This document shows positions 53,385 through 61,172 of a stretch of DNA of 64,000 nucleotides, in pieces. The stretch is from Neolewinella maritima (GTDB lineage Bacteria > Bacteroidota > Bacteroidia > Chitinophagales > Saprospiraceae): positions 434,001-498,000 of the forward strand of contig NZ_CAKLPZ010000001.1 of assembly GCF_923081025.1 (NCBI RefSeq). The letters are read 5' to 3'. Under the pieces are notes generated by a model that was not told the origin of the DNA, did no database searches, and saw only the letters and a program-made list of their open reading frames with translations. Each line of letters starts with the position of its first letter. Position 1 is the first letter of the stretch. The position numbers and the translations under genes are program-made.

Positions 53385-54146
53385 TCATTGGCTCAGTACG
53401 CCCACCTGAGTAAAAAAGGCTATTACCTGTGGGTCAGTTTCCAGTCGCCGCTCGAAGGCTTCGATGTGCGCCTGATTCCATTCCTGATGCTCCGCCCCCG
53501 CCCGTAGGCTTTCCGGCGAGTCCTCGAGTTGTAGGAGTCGCATAGAACCGTTCTGTAGGGGTACAGCCAGAATAGTCCGCCCGTAAGCTAGGTCGAAGTA
53601 CCGCTGGTTGACGATGGCAAAGTTGGCCCCGTCAGCAAGAGACATCTGTACAAAGTCTACCTCCCCTACGGACGTCAGCCGCTTACCGGTAGTGAGGTAA
53701 TGCGGATAGTTACGGGAAACAAGGTGGAAGGTGCCGCTGTCGTCGTCCGGGCGGTCGGTCAGGATGTAGATCGTGCAAGAGGTCTGGTAATAGGCCAGCG
53801 AATCCTCCATGGGGTGCGGCCGGTAGGGACCGTGGGCATAGGCCATGGTGGAACCAAAGATGCTGCGACCAGCTACTCGCAGTACGGTAGTACGTACACT
53901 CCCGTAGCCATAGTCGTAGGCCGGCACGGGGATCGGCCAGAAGCTGAGCGCCGGCTGCACTTCCGTAGAGTCGTAGCGATAGGCACTAGGCTCCAGGCTT
54001 AAAAGTTCCCGGTCCCACAGGCTGGAGTCGGCACGGTTGCGGGCGTACCGGGCGGCATCTTGTGGGGTCCAAAGACTATCTGACACCGTTTGGGCGGGAA
54101 CGCAGGTGCAGAGAAATAGGGCGAGTAAAAGGGATACGTACTTCAT
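53385..54146 (-). CDS. Exported protein of unknown function
   Basis: 253 residues from MKYVSLLLALF. Signal peptide ending CTCVPAQT. The mature part is rich in Tyr and Trp (SFWPIPVPAYDYGYGSVRTT, SRNYPHYLTTGKRLTSVGEV) and ends in a charged helical segment (HIEAFERRLETDPQVIAFFT). I do not recognise a family. It lies 69 bp downstream of the LuxR-type regulator gene on the same strand and converges with the DUF1080 gene 5 bp away. The signal-peptide codons contain a one-mismatch copy of the iterated motif (54092-54109). Confidence 0.75.
   Translation of the reverse strand: MKYVSLLLALFLCTCVPAQTVSDSLWTPQDAARYARNRADSSLWDRELLSLEPSAYRYDSTEVQPALSFWPIPVPAYDYGYGSVRTTVLRVAGRSIFGSTMAYAHGPYRPHPMEDSLAYYQTSCTIYILTDRPDDDSGTFHLVSRNYPHYLTTGKRLTSVGEVDFVQMSLADGANFAIVNQRYFDLAYGRTILAVPLQNGSMRLLQLEDSPESLRAGAEHQEWNQAHIEAFERRLETDPQVIAFFTQVGVLSQ
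54092..54109 (+). repeat. Iterated motif, one mismatch
   Basis: GGGCGGGAACGCAGGTGC, over the CTCVPA signal-peptide codons, the same protein context as copy 4. Confidence 0.5.
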
Positions 54147-54215
54147 GGGGTGCTTTTCCACAAAGAAGCCGACTAACCTAGGAGACCGCCTCGCCCTGGG
54201 GGGTGGAAAACAGGA

Positions 54216-55199
54216 CTAGACCGGGGTGGAAATCAGCTCCACCCGCCGGCTCACCCCCAGTTTACGGTAGATACTATTGACGTGCGTCTTGACCGTCGAT
54301 ACGCTGATGAAGAGCTGGGCGGCAATCTCCTTATTCGAAGCCCCGCTGCGGATGAGCTCGTACACTTCCCGTTCTTTTTGGGAAAGCTCTGCCGCTTGCT
54401 CCAGAGCTTCCGGTCTCCTAGTCGGTGAGATGGGGCGTCGCCACAACCGCCACATCAGGTAGCCGCAGAGGAATACACTGACGGTGAGTGCCGTTGCTAG
54501 CCAGTGGGTTCGTACCTGCAGGCGATCGTAGGCCAGTGTACCGTACTGCGCGGCCACCGCATCGTGGTAGCTAGAACTTAGTTCGGTCGTTTTGACCGCT
54601 TCTCTTGCTGCGGTAGCTTCCTGCAACCGGATGGCGGGTGCCTCCAGCCGACCAAACGCATACAGCTTCACGTAGGCATCCACCGTATCGGAGGCTAAAA
54701 GATCGCGCAGATAAGTCTGCCGGTGGTGGAGGTCGAGTTCATCTTTCCGGTTCAGGTCGGTAGAGTAGGCGCTTACATCAGTGTAGCGGTCTGTGTATTG
54801 CTCCGTATTGTTGATACTACGGGTGGCTGCCGTACCTCCGGTCACCTTCAGGCCATCCACGCGTAGCGTATCGCCCGCCCCCAACAGTACGGTCAGGTAA
54901 TGACGTTGCGCGAAATTCATGCTGACGGGCGGGGCCTGGCGCATCCGGTACCGCAGCCGGTAGAAGCTCCTATGGGTGGGTAGGGTAGCGGGTTCAATGC
55001 GGAAGTAGCCCGTACTATCCACTAGTACCGGCGGTAAGATCATATAATCGGCGATGGTGAGAATATCCTGCGGCGTATCGAGTACATCGAGGTGTACTAA
55101 CTGACCGCGGTAAGTCAGGGGCGCGTAGCCCTCGATGAGCGTCTGGGCGGGAAGGACTCCGCTTATCACCACAAAAATAAGAAGTAAGAGTAGCCGCAC
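54216..55199 (-). CDS. Membrane-spanning LuxR-type transcriptional regulator
   Basis: 327 residues. A signal peptide ([17 protein letters not shown]), a periplasmic domain of about 205 residues (beta-rich start [20 protein letters not shown], then helices), one transmembrane helix ([20 protein letters not shown], about 230-250) and a C-terminal GerE/LuxR helix-turn-helix ([52 protein letters not shown]). It lacks a receiver domain, so it appears to be a one-component sensor that binds DNA from the inner membrane. It probably forms a unit with the downstream exported protein. Targets are unknown; the SusCD locus is the nearest candidate. Confidence 0.85.
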   Translation of the reverse strand: MRLLLLLIFVVISGVLPAQTLIEGYAPLTYRGQLVHLDVLDTPQDILTIADYMILPPVLVDSTGYFRIEPATLPTHRSFYRLRYRMRQAPPVSMNFAQRHYLTVLLGAGDTLRVDGLKVTGGTAATRSINNTEQYTDRYTDVSAYSTDLNRKDELDLHHRQTYLRDLLASDTVDAYVKLYAFGRLEAPAIRLQEATAAREAVKTTELSSSYHDAVAAQYGTLAYDRLQVRTHWLATALTVSVFLCGYLMWRLWRRPISPTRRPEALEQAAELSQKEREVYELIRSGASNKEIAAQLFISVSTVKTHVNSIYRKLGVSRRVELISTPV

Positions 55200-55293
55200 G
55201 CGGGCTAAGGTAAGGATGCTAGCATATGAACTAAACTTCGCCAGGCAGTACGTAAATTAGTAAGCCTATCACTTAGCACCAAATGCTCACACC

Positions 55294-55899
55294 ATGGCGC
55301 TGATCATCCAACACAACACCCGGCAACTGGCCCACAACTGGTGGGCGATCCTACTGCGCGGCATCGTAGCTCTATTGATTGCCGCAGTCACCTTCATCGT
55401 GCCCGAGGCTACCCTGATCGCGCTGGTAGTCCTCTTCGCGGTTTACGCGCTGCTCGACGGCGTGTTCCTGCTCGTCATCGGCTTTCGCGGCCGCCGGGAG
55501 CGCCCCCGCTGGTGGGTACAGATCGTACAGGGCCTGCTCAGTATCGGGGCGGGTATCGTGGCCCTCACCAATCCACAACTGGTGGCGCTCTTCTTCCTCT
55601 ACCTGGTGGCCGCCTGGGCCATCTTCACGGGCGCCACCGAGATTATCGCGGCCATTCAGTTGCGCAAGGAGATCCGGGGGGAGTGGCTGCTTATCCTTTC
55701 CGGACTAGCCTCCGTAGCTCTCGGGATCATCCTCATGGCGCTGCCCGCTGCCGGACTGCTGGTCTGGTTGTACCTGATCGGGGGCTTCGCACTTATCTCG
55801 GGCATCTTACTGATCGTCCTAGCACTGCGCATGCGCAAGCTCGATGCCCCGGCAGTGACGGTGGAGGAGGTAGAGGTAATCCGTACGTCGGGGGAGTAG
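55294..55899 (+). CDS. HdeD-family (DUF308) membrane protein
   Basis: 201 residues with six hydrophobic helices in pairs (ILLRGIVALLIAAVTFIVPE, LIALVVLFAVYALLDGVFLL, GLLSIGAGIVALTNPQLVAL, AAWAIFTGATEIIAAIQL, ILSGLASVALGIILMALPAA, IGGFALISGILLIVLALRM). The repeated GxxxLxxG-like layout is characteristic of HdeD, associated with acid resistance in enterobacteria; the exact function in Bacteroidota is not known. Divergent from the LuxR-type regulator by 94 bp, so that protein could also control it. Confidence 0.88.
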   Translation: MALIIQHNTRQLAHNWWAILLRGIVALLIAAVTFIVPEATLIALVVLFAVYALLDGVFLLVIGFRGRRERPRWWVQIVQGLLSIGAGIVALTNPQLVALFFLYLVAAWAIFTGATEIIAAIQLRKEIRGEWLLILSGLASVALGIILMALPAAGLLVWLYLIGGFALISGILLIVLALRMRKLDAPAVTVEEVEVIRTSGE

Positions 55900-55945
55900 G
55901 CCCACCCCAGTAGCGCGCTACCGGGGCGGGTGCTTTGTGAATCCC

Positions 55946-58936
55946 TTAAAACAGGTACCGCAGTCCCAGCTGCACCTGCCGTGGCGCATCCGCATTCCGC
56001 TGCACGATGCCCGAGCCGGCCGCACCGACCTGGATCTGGTTGCTCTGCGTCGCGTTGTTGCTGTAGCCACTGAGGTTGCGGGTGTCGAGGAGGTTGAATA
56101 CGTCGAGGGTGAGTCCGATATGGTTGGCGGCTACGGGCAGGCGGTACTCCAGGGCCAGATCGAAGTTGTAGGACCAGGGCAGGCGATCGTTGTTGCGGCC
56201 TTCGCCGGGGAAGCGGTCGGAGTTGCCGGTGTAGTTCTCGGCAAAGCCGGTGCCGTCGCCGTTGAGGTCTGCCGTACCGTAGAGGGTGGCGTCGGGGATA
56301 CGGTTGACGGGTTGTCCGCTCTGGACCAGGCTGGCCAGGGTCACGTTGAGTCCGAAGGGAGCGCGGTAGGTGCCGATGGCGTTGATGATGTGCAACCGGT
56401 CGTTGATGCTGGGGCCGTACTCATTGGCGAAGTTGTTGGCATCCATGGCGCGGAAGTTGATGCCCTCGGTGTCGTTCTTATTGGAGCTCAGGGTGTAGTT
56501 GAGCCGCCAGCTGATGTTGTTGTCGCCCGCCGCCTGCTGGAGTACAAAGCTGGCCGCGTAGTAGCGCGATTTGCCGGCCGTTTCGGAGATGAGGATGTTG
56601 CGGGCTACGCCGGCCACCTGCTCGCCCTGGATGAGGGCCGTGCCACTGGCCCCGTCGATGGGAATGGGGCGGGTCGCATCCGCTTCGGCGGGGGTGCGGA
56701 CGATCACGTTGTCCGGTCCGCTGATGGGGTACTCGGCCGCGGCGTTGAGGTTGCGCAGTCGGTACAGCTTCTCGGCCCGGTTGTGCACTAGGTCGAGGTA
56801 GAAGAGCGTACGGGTATCGATCTGGTACTGGTAGCCTAGGGTGAACTGGTGGGTGTAGGGGTTATCGTAGCCGTCGGGATTGAGGATGCGGCGCTCGCCA
56901 CTGAAGAGGTTCGTCCGCTGCCCCTGCAGGCTGGCGGCGGTGGGTCCGTTCAGGTAGGTCGCCGAATTGTCGGTAGCCCGCAGGTTGCCATCGAAGGTGA
57001 TGCGGTCGATATCGGTATCGGCGGGTAGGATACCCTGGCGGATCAGCTCGCGCAGCTGGGTCTGGTAGCCGGGATTGGTGGTGTTCTGCTGCAGGGCATC
57101 GCTGTAGATCGCGTAAAGGACCTTGTCGTAGAACACGCCGTAGCCGCCGCGCAGGGCGGACAGGTTACCGAGCTTGTAGTTGAAGTTGAAGCGGGGGGAG
57201 ATGTTATTGTAGTCGCCCTTCGCCGCGCCGCCCTTGCTGAGGTTGTCGTAGTCGTAGCGCAGACCCAGGGTGAGGTTGAGCTTCTCGCTAGCTGCGAACT
57301 GATCCTCGACGTACAGGCTGTAGATATTTTGCCGTGCGCCGAAGCTGCTGGGCCGTAGCTCAACGTTATAGCCCAGTACCTCTACGTCGGCGGGCAGGTC
57401 GGTGGGGGAGAGGCTGCTGCCGAGTCCACGCTCCCGTAGGCTGGAGAGTTGCCCTTCGGTCAGCTTGACCCGGTAGGCCCCGTTGGGTACACCCCCCCCA
57501 AAGAGCTGGTGATCGCCGCTGATGACGTTGAAGCCGGTCTTGAGGGTGTGGCGGTCCAGGTAGAAGCTGAACTTCTGCTGCAGCTGCAGGGTGTTCTCGA
57601 TCTGGTCGAAGACGAAGCCCGGGTAGCCGATCACGGCGATGGTCTGCTCGCTGGGATCCAGTATGGTCACCTGCGGGGTACCCGCATCGGAGGCCGGATT
57701 AGCGTAGTTCCAGCGGAAGCGGGCGTACTGCACGTTGGTCTGCGCGCTCCAGTTGTCGCCCAGGTAGGTATTGGTATTGGCGATGAGGACCGAGTTGCGG
57801 TCCTGCTTGTTGCCGGCCGAGGGGAAGGTGGAGCCGCCTTCCAGCCCGCCGCCCTGCCGCTCGATGCCGACTACGCCGACGTTGGCGCGCAGACTGGAGC
57901 GAAAGCGGTCATTCCACACCTGGTCCACCTTACCGCTGAGGAAGGTGAAGTTGTTGGTGCCCTGTACGGTCTCGTTGACGCCCAGCTGCGGACTGCTCAG
58001 GGTGTTGTCCTTCAGGTCGGTAGTGTGCTCGGCGTCGACGTAGAAAAAGGTCTTGTCCTTCTTCAGCGCCCCACCCAGGGCAAAGCCACCCTGATAGCGT
58101 TGGAAGCCATCGCGCACGGGGTTGCCGCTCAGGTCGCGCTGGGTATAGTCATCATCGCCCAGATCGCCGTTGCTAGGCCGGAAGAGCGTAAAGACCTCAC
58201 CGCTCAGTGTATTGGAGCCGGAGCGGGTGGTGACGTTGACTACGCCGTTGTTGGTCAGTCCGTACTCGGCCGAGTAGTTGTTGGTCAGCACGGTGAGGTT
58301 ACGCACGAAGCCACTGGGGATGGCAAACTTCTGTCCGCCCAGGAAGCGCTCGTTGTTGTCCAGTCCGTCGATCAGGTAGCTGGTCGAGCCGGGGTTGGCG
58401 CCGTTAATGGATACGTTCGGGGCCTCGGGGTAGAAGCCGGTGGCCTGACTCACGTTCGGCAGCCGGTACAGCGCACGGGTGATGTCGCGTCCCTCTACGG
58501 GCAGGGCTTCGAGCTCCTCCTGCGATAGCTCGAAGGCGACCTCGGCGTCTTGCCGGTTGATGCGGGCCGAGCTGGTGGCGGCCACGCTGATCACGTCCAG
58601 GTCTACCGTCTGCCGCGAGAACAGCAGCAGCTGTACCCGCCGGCTCTGGTTGGCGCGCAGGTCGATCGGCTCGCTCTCGCCGTCGAGGTAGTCATCGGAT
58701 TCCGGTACGGTGATCCGGTAGCCGGCTAGGGCGGGCAGCGCGCGAAAGATGATGCGCCCCTGGGCGTCCGTGGTACCGTTGCGCACGATGCCCTGACCGG
58801 TGTTCGTCAGCGTGACGGCCAGTTCGGCCGGGGCCGCAGCGTTGGTCTGGTAATCGATAAGTTCGACGGTGATGTCCTGTTGGGCATACACGAGGGAGGT
58901 GGTCGCCAGGGCGGCGAGGAAGAACAGCAGTTTCAT
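55946..58936 (-). CDS. TonB-dependent receptor, Oar-like
   Basis: 996 residues. Signal peptide (LLFFLAALATTSLVYAQ), an N-terminal Ig-like carboxypeptidase-regulatory domain (VTLTNTGQGIVRNGTTDAQG), a plug (ALPVEGRDITRALYRLPNVS, VSINGANPGSTSYLIDGLDN, YSAEYGLTNNGVVNVTTRSG) and a long barrel ending in RQVQLGLRYLF. The plug pattern fits the Oar/OmpA-related TonB receptors whose ligands are often peptides or proteins, not siderophores. Gene order on the minus strand is DUF2064, then this receptor after 67 bp. The ligand is not predictable. Conserved barrel Tyr/Asn/Gly strands are intact. Confidence 0.9.
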   Translation of the reverse strand: MKLLFFLAALATTSLVYAQQDITVELIDYQTNAAAPAELAVTLTNTGQGIVRNGTTDAQGRIIFRALPALAGYRITVPESDDYLDGESEPIDLRANQSRRVQLLLFSRQTVDLDVISVAATSSARINRQDAEVAFELSQEELEALPVEGRDITRALYRLPNVSQATGFYPEAPNVSINGANPGSTSYLIDGLDNNERFLGGQKFAIPSGFVRNLTVLTNNYSAEYGLTNNGVVNVTTRSGSNTLSGEVFTLFRPSNGDLGDDDYTQRDLSGNPVRDGFQRYQGGFALGGALKKDKTFFYVDAEHTTDLKDNTLSSPQLGVNETVQGTNNFTFLSGKVDQVWNDRFRSSLRANVGVVGIERQGGGLEGGSTFPSAGNKQDRNSVLIANTNTYLGDNWSAQTNVQYARFRWNYANPASDAGTPQVTILDPSEQTIAVIGYPGFVFDQIENTLQLQQKFSFYLDRHTLKTGFNVISGDHQLFGGGVPNGAYRVKLTEGQLSSLRERGLGSSLSPTDLPADVEVLGYNVELRPSSFGARQNIYSLYVEDQFAASEKLNLTLGLRYDYDNLSKGGAAKGDYNNISPRFNFNYKLGNLSALRGGYGVFYDKVLYAIYSDALQQNTTNPGYQTQLRELIRQGILPADTDIDRITFDGNLRATDNSATYLNGPTAASLQGQRTNLFSGERRILNPDGYDNPYTHQFTLGYQYQIDTRTLFYLDLVHNRAEKLYRLRNLNAAAEYPISGPDNVIVRTPAEADATRPIPIDGASGTALIQGEQVAGVARNILISETAGKSRYYAASFVLQQAAGDNNISWRLNYTLSSNKNDTEGINFRAMDANNFANEYGPSINDRLHIINAIGTYRAPFGLNVTLASLVQSGQPVNRIPDATLYGTADLNGDGTGFAENYTGNSDRFPGEGRNNDRLPWSYNFDLALEYRLPVAANHIGLTLDVFNLLDTRNLSGYSNNATQSNQIQVGAAGSGIVQRNADAPRQVQLGLRYLF

Positions 58937-59003
58937 ATGATAGTAGTGCTCCCCGGGGATGGAGGGAGGTAAAGGGGAAGAAAAATTGAGGGGAAGTGGT
59001 TGG

Positions 59004-59663
59004 CTAGCGCGCTACGGGTGGCCCCCGCAGGTCCCGGGAGGGGAATGACGCATGGCTGCAGTGCAGCAAGTTCCTCCACCGAGGGAGGGTCGGAATGGAA
59101 AACAGGGCGGCCAGGGCGGGGAGGAGACCAGCAATCTGCTGCCAGTCCGCACGCAACTCCCGCAGGCTGTTGTAGTCGGATAGGGTCCGTAGCTGGATGC
59201 AGTCGAGCAGTTGCTCCAAAAGCTGTGCGGCAACGCGGTCCGTCTGCCAGCTCACGGCCGCAAAGGCGATGGGATCGAAGCACTCGGCCCGTACACCGAT
59301 GAGCCAGGCACCGCCGCGGGCGTCCGGTCCGATCACGTTACGGCCCGCCTCCAGGGCGGCAGCGGCGGCGCGGATAGACCGGCCACTCAGCCGCGGACAA
59401 TCATTGCTCACCACAAGTATGTGGGCGTGTCCCCGAGCCAGTACGGCCCGCACGGCCTCGCTGAGCTTGTCCCCGAACGTGCTGCTTCCCGTCTGCTGCC
59501 GTTCGTCGCTGCGGTATACGGGTAGTCCGGTCGCCGCCAGGGTGCGCGTCGTGCGCTGGATGAGGGCACGGGCTACGCGAGTACCCCGCCGCCCGAAGGC
59601 CTTGGCATCAGCCTCGGCAGTAGCCGTGCGGGAGAAAAAAAGTATGGCGGTCGTCGCGGTCAC
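59004..59663 (-). CDS. DUF2064/TIGR04282-like glycosyltransferase-fold protein
   Basis: 219 residues, GTG start at 59663 (the nearby ATG hits a stop). The fold is a nucleotidyl- or glycosyltransferase A type: AILFFSRTATAEADAKAFG, STFGDKLSEAVRAVLARGHA, VVSNDCPRLSGRSIRAAAAA (DCP instead of the more usual DSP) and NVIGPDARGGAWLIGV. Family members often pair with TIGR04283 glycosyltransferases such as the gene at 14748. The C-terminus (LRELRADWQQIAGLLPALAA) is longer than the minimal domain. Function unknown; possibly a sugar-phosphate nucleotidyl transfer step. Followed by the TonB receptor gene. Confidence 0.75.
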   Translation of the reverse strand: MTATTAILFFSRTATAEADAKAFGRRGTRVARALIQRTTRTLAATGLPVYRSDERQQTGSSTFGDKLSEAVRAVLARGHAHILVVSNDCPRLSGRSIRAAAAALEAGRNVIGPDARGGAWLIGVRAECFDPIAFAAVSWQTDRVAAQLLEQLLDCIQLRTLSDYNSLRELRADWQQIAGLLPALAALFSIPTLPRWRNLLHCSHASFPSRDLRGPPVAR

Positions 59664-59824
59664 GTCATATAGGTACGTAGGAAGTGGGGTGGGGGTTCTC
59701 TGACGTGTCTACAGCTTTAATCGCTCCATGCTAAGGGGTGAACGGACTATCCGGATTCCGCCGTCCCCTCATCCTCACCGCGCCGAGCAGCTACCGGGGC
59801 TACCGTCGAGCAGGCGCACCTATG

Positions 59825-59843
59825 GGGCGGGGAACGCAGGTGC
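59825..59843 (+). repeat. Iterated motif with one inserted base
   Basis: GGGCGGGGAACGCAGGTGC in the 334-bp gap between DUF2064 and Fic. I see nothing else in 59664-59997. Confidence 0.5.
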
Positions 59844-59997
59844 AATGCGGGTGGTATCGGCTATCCTCAAGATCAGCTTTAAGCGGTCTTTCTGTGATCT
59901 TAGGCCGTCGATGGTGTATTATGCAACGGGCCTCAGGCTGTTGCTGGCACCGGCGACCGCGTATAGTATGTTGCCCCCCCAATGGTGTAGCAGTAGG

Positions 59998-61032
59998 CTA
60001 GAAATAAGTGTGCACCGCGAAGGCGAATTGCTCGATGAATATCCGCTTGAAGGGGGTGATATTGTTCTTTTCGTAGAATATCAGCATCGCTTTTTTGTAC
60101 TCGATAGAATCTACCGTCCGAAAGGAGAGCGGGCAGTAGCCATGGGCAATCAGGAGGGCATTACTGGTGATGCGTGCGGTGCGTTTATTGCCATCGGCGA
60201 ACCCCTGGATGTAGGAAATGAGCACTAGTGCCAGCAGCGATTTGGCAAACACATCTTTTGTCTGATTGATCAATCTGCACATGAGCTCGAAGGCCTCCCT
60301 GATTTGAAATTCATTGTCTAATGGGCGATAGTTAGTCCCCGTAATACCGACGCGCCTTTTGCGGAGGTTTCTGCTGATACCTAAGTCCTTGGTCAGTAGG
60401 CTGTGTATATCCTCGATCCGGCGAACGGAAAGCTCCTGCAGGTACCCCGGATGGTCTACGACAAAGTCGATAGCTTCCTTGTGATTGAGTAGCATCACGG
60501 CATCGTCCTTGGTTTTTCCGGCGGCTGTTTCCCGGTCTTTCAGTAGTCGCTCTGTCTCCAGAAGCGAATACGTATTTCCCTCTATCTGGGAAGACTTCCA
60601 ACTGAGGTCGATGGCCAGTCGCTCGATCTCCCGCTGGTATTCCGCCGGACTCAGTTCGTCGACGTTTTTGCGGTAGGTAGCCTGTAATCCGGCTAGCGTG
60701 ACCAGCTCTTCCTCCGTGAATAGATCCAGATCGTAGAGATCCGTTTGCAGTAGCATATGGTTGAACGACCCTTGGATCACTCGCTCATCGATATCGGCGG
60801 CGAAGTAGTCATCTACGTCGATGGAGTGCAGGATGTCGTAGGACTTACCCAGGGCGTACCGCGTACTACGGTAAGTACCTTCCTTATCTACCAGCTTTTT
60901 GGCCACGAGTCGGTCCAGTATCCGCTTAGTGGTTCGGACGCTTTGCTCAGACCCGATGGCCGCATGAATTTCCGTAGAAGTAAGCCCGGAGCGCAAGCCT
61001 AGTGCCTCCAGTATCGCAGCTTGTAGATCCAT
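59998..61032 (-). CDS. Fic-family protein with degenerate catalytic motif
   Basis: 344 residues. The N-terminal 90 residues are a winged helix (GLTSTEIHAAIGSEQSVRTT, KRILDRLVAKKLVDKEGTYR). An inhibitory helix follows with SSQIEGNTYSLLETERLL, matching the class II (S/T)xxxE(G/N) motif. The Fic core is LALVLISYIQGFADGNKRTA: the HPF part of HPFxDGN(G/K)R is IQGF, so the catalytic His is Gln while the phosphate-binding DGNKR is intact. Canonical AMPylation is therefore doubtful; other phosphoryl chemistry or a regulatory role is possible. TTTATTGGACAAA direct repeats lie upstream. The minus-strand gene is divergent from the DUF5916 gene. Confidence 0.85.
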   Translation of the reverse strand: MDLQAAILEALGLRSGLTSTEIHAAIGSEQSVRTTKRILDRLVAKKLVDKEGTYRSTRYALGKSYDILHSIDVDDYFAADIDERVIQGSFNHMLLQTDLYDLDLFTEEELVTLAGLQATYRKNVDELSPAEYQREIERLAIDLSWKSSQIEGNTYSLLETERLLKDRETAAGKTKDDAVMLLNHKEAIDFVVDHPGYLQELSVRRIEDIHSLLTKDLGISRNLRKRRVGITGTNYRPLDNEFQIREAFELMCRLINQTKDVFAKSLLALVLISYIQGFADGNKRTARITSNALLIAHGYCPLSFRTVDSIEYKKAMLIFYEKNNITPFKRIFIEQFAFAVHTYF

Positions 61033-61039
61033 GGTAACT

Positions 61040-61074
61040 TTTATTGGACAAAGAAACCGTATTTATTGGACAAA
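61040..61074. promoter_or_regulatory. 22-bp-spaced direct repeats upstream of Fic
   Basis: TTTATTGGACAAA occurs at 61040-61052 and 61062-61074, exactly 22 bp apart (two helical turns). The first copy ends 7 bp from the Fic ATG at 61032. The N-terminal winged helix of the Fic protein makes autoregulation at these sites plausible. Confidence 0.55.
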
Positions 61075-61140
61075 AATCACCCAAACTGTCCAGTAACGGG
61101 CCGGGCGGATGTCCGATAACTATACCCCCGCTACCGCTGC

Positions 61141-61158
61141 GCACCCGCGGCCCCGCCC
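61141..61158 (-). repeat. Iterated 18-bp motif, copy 8
   Basis: Exact reverse-strand match directly upstream of TATCTTTA (61159-61166), the same arrangement as copy 7 before the DtxR-family gene. Confidence 0.7.
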
Positions 61159-61172
61159 TATCTTTAGCCCCC

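Noticed and set aside
59728-60228. 166-codon plus-strand frame
   Set aside because: It starts in the non-coding gap and runs antisense into the Fic gene; composition has no domain signature.
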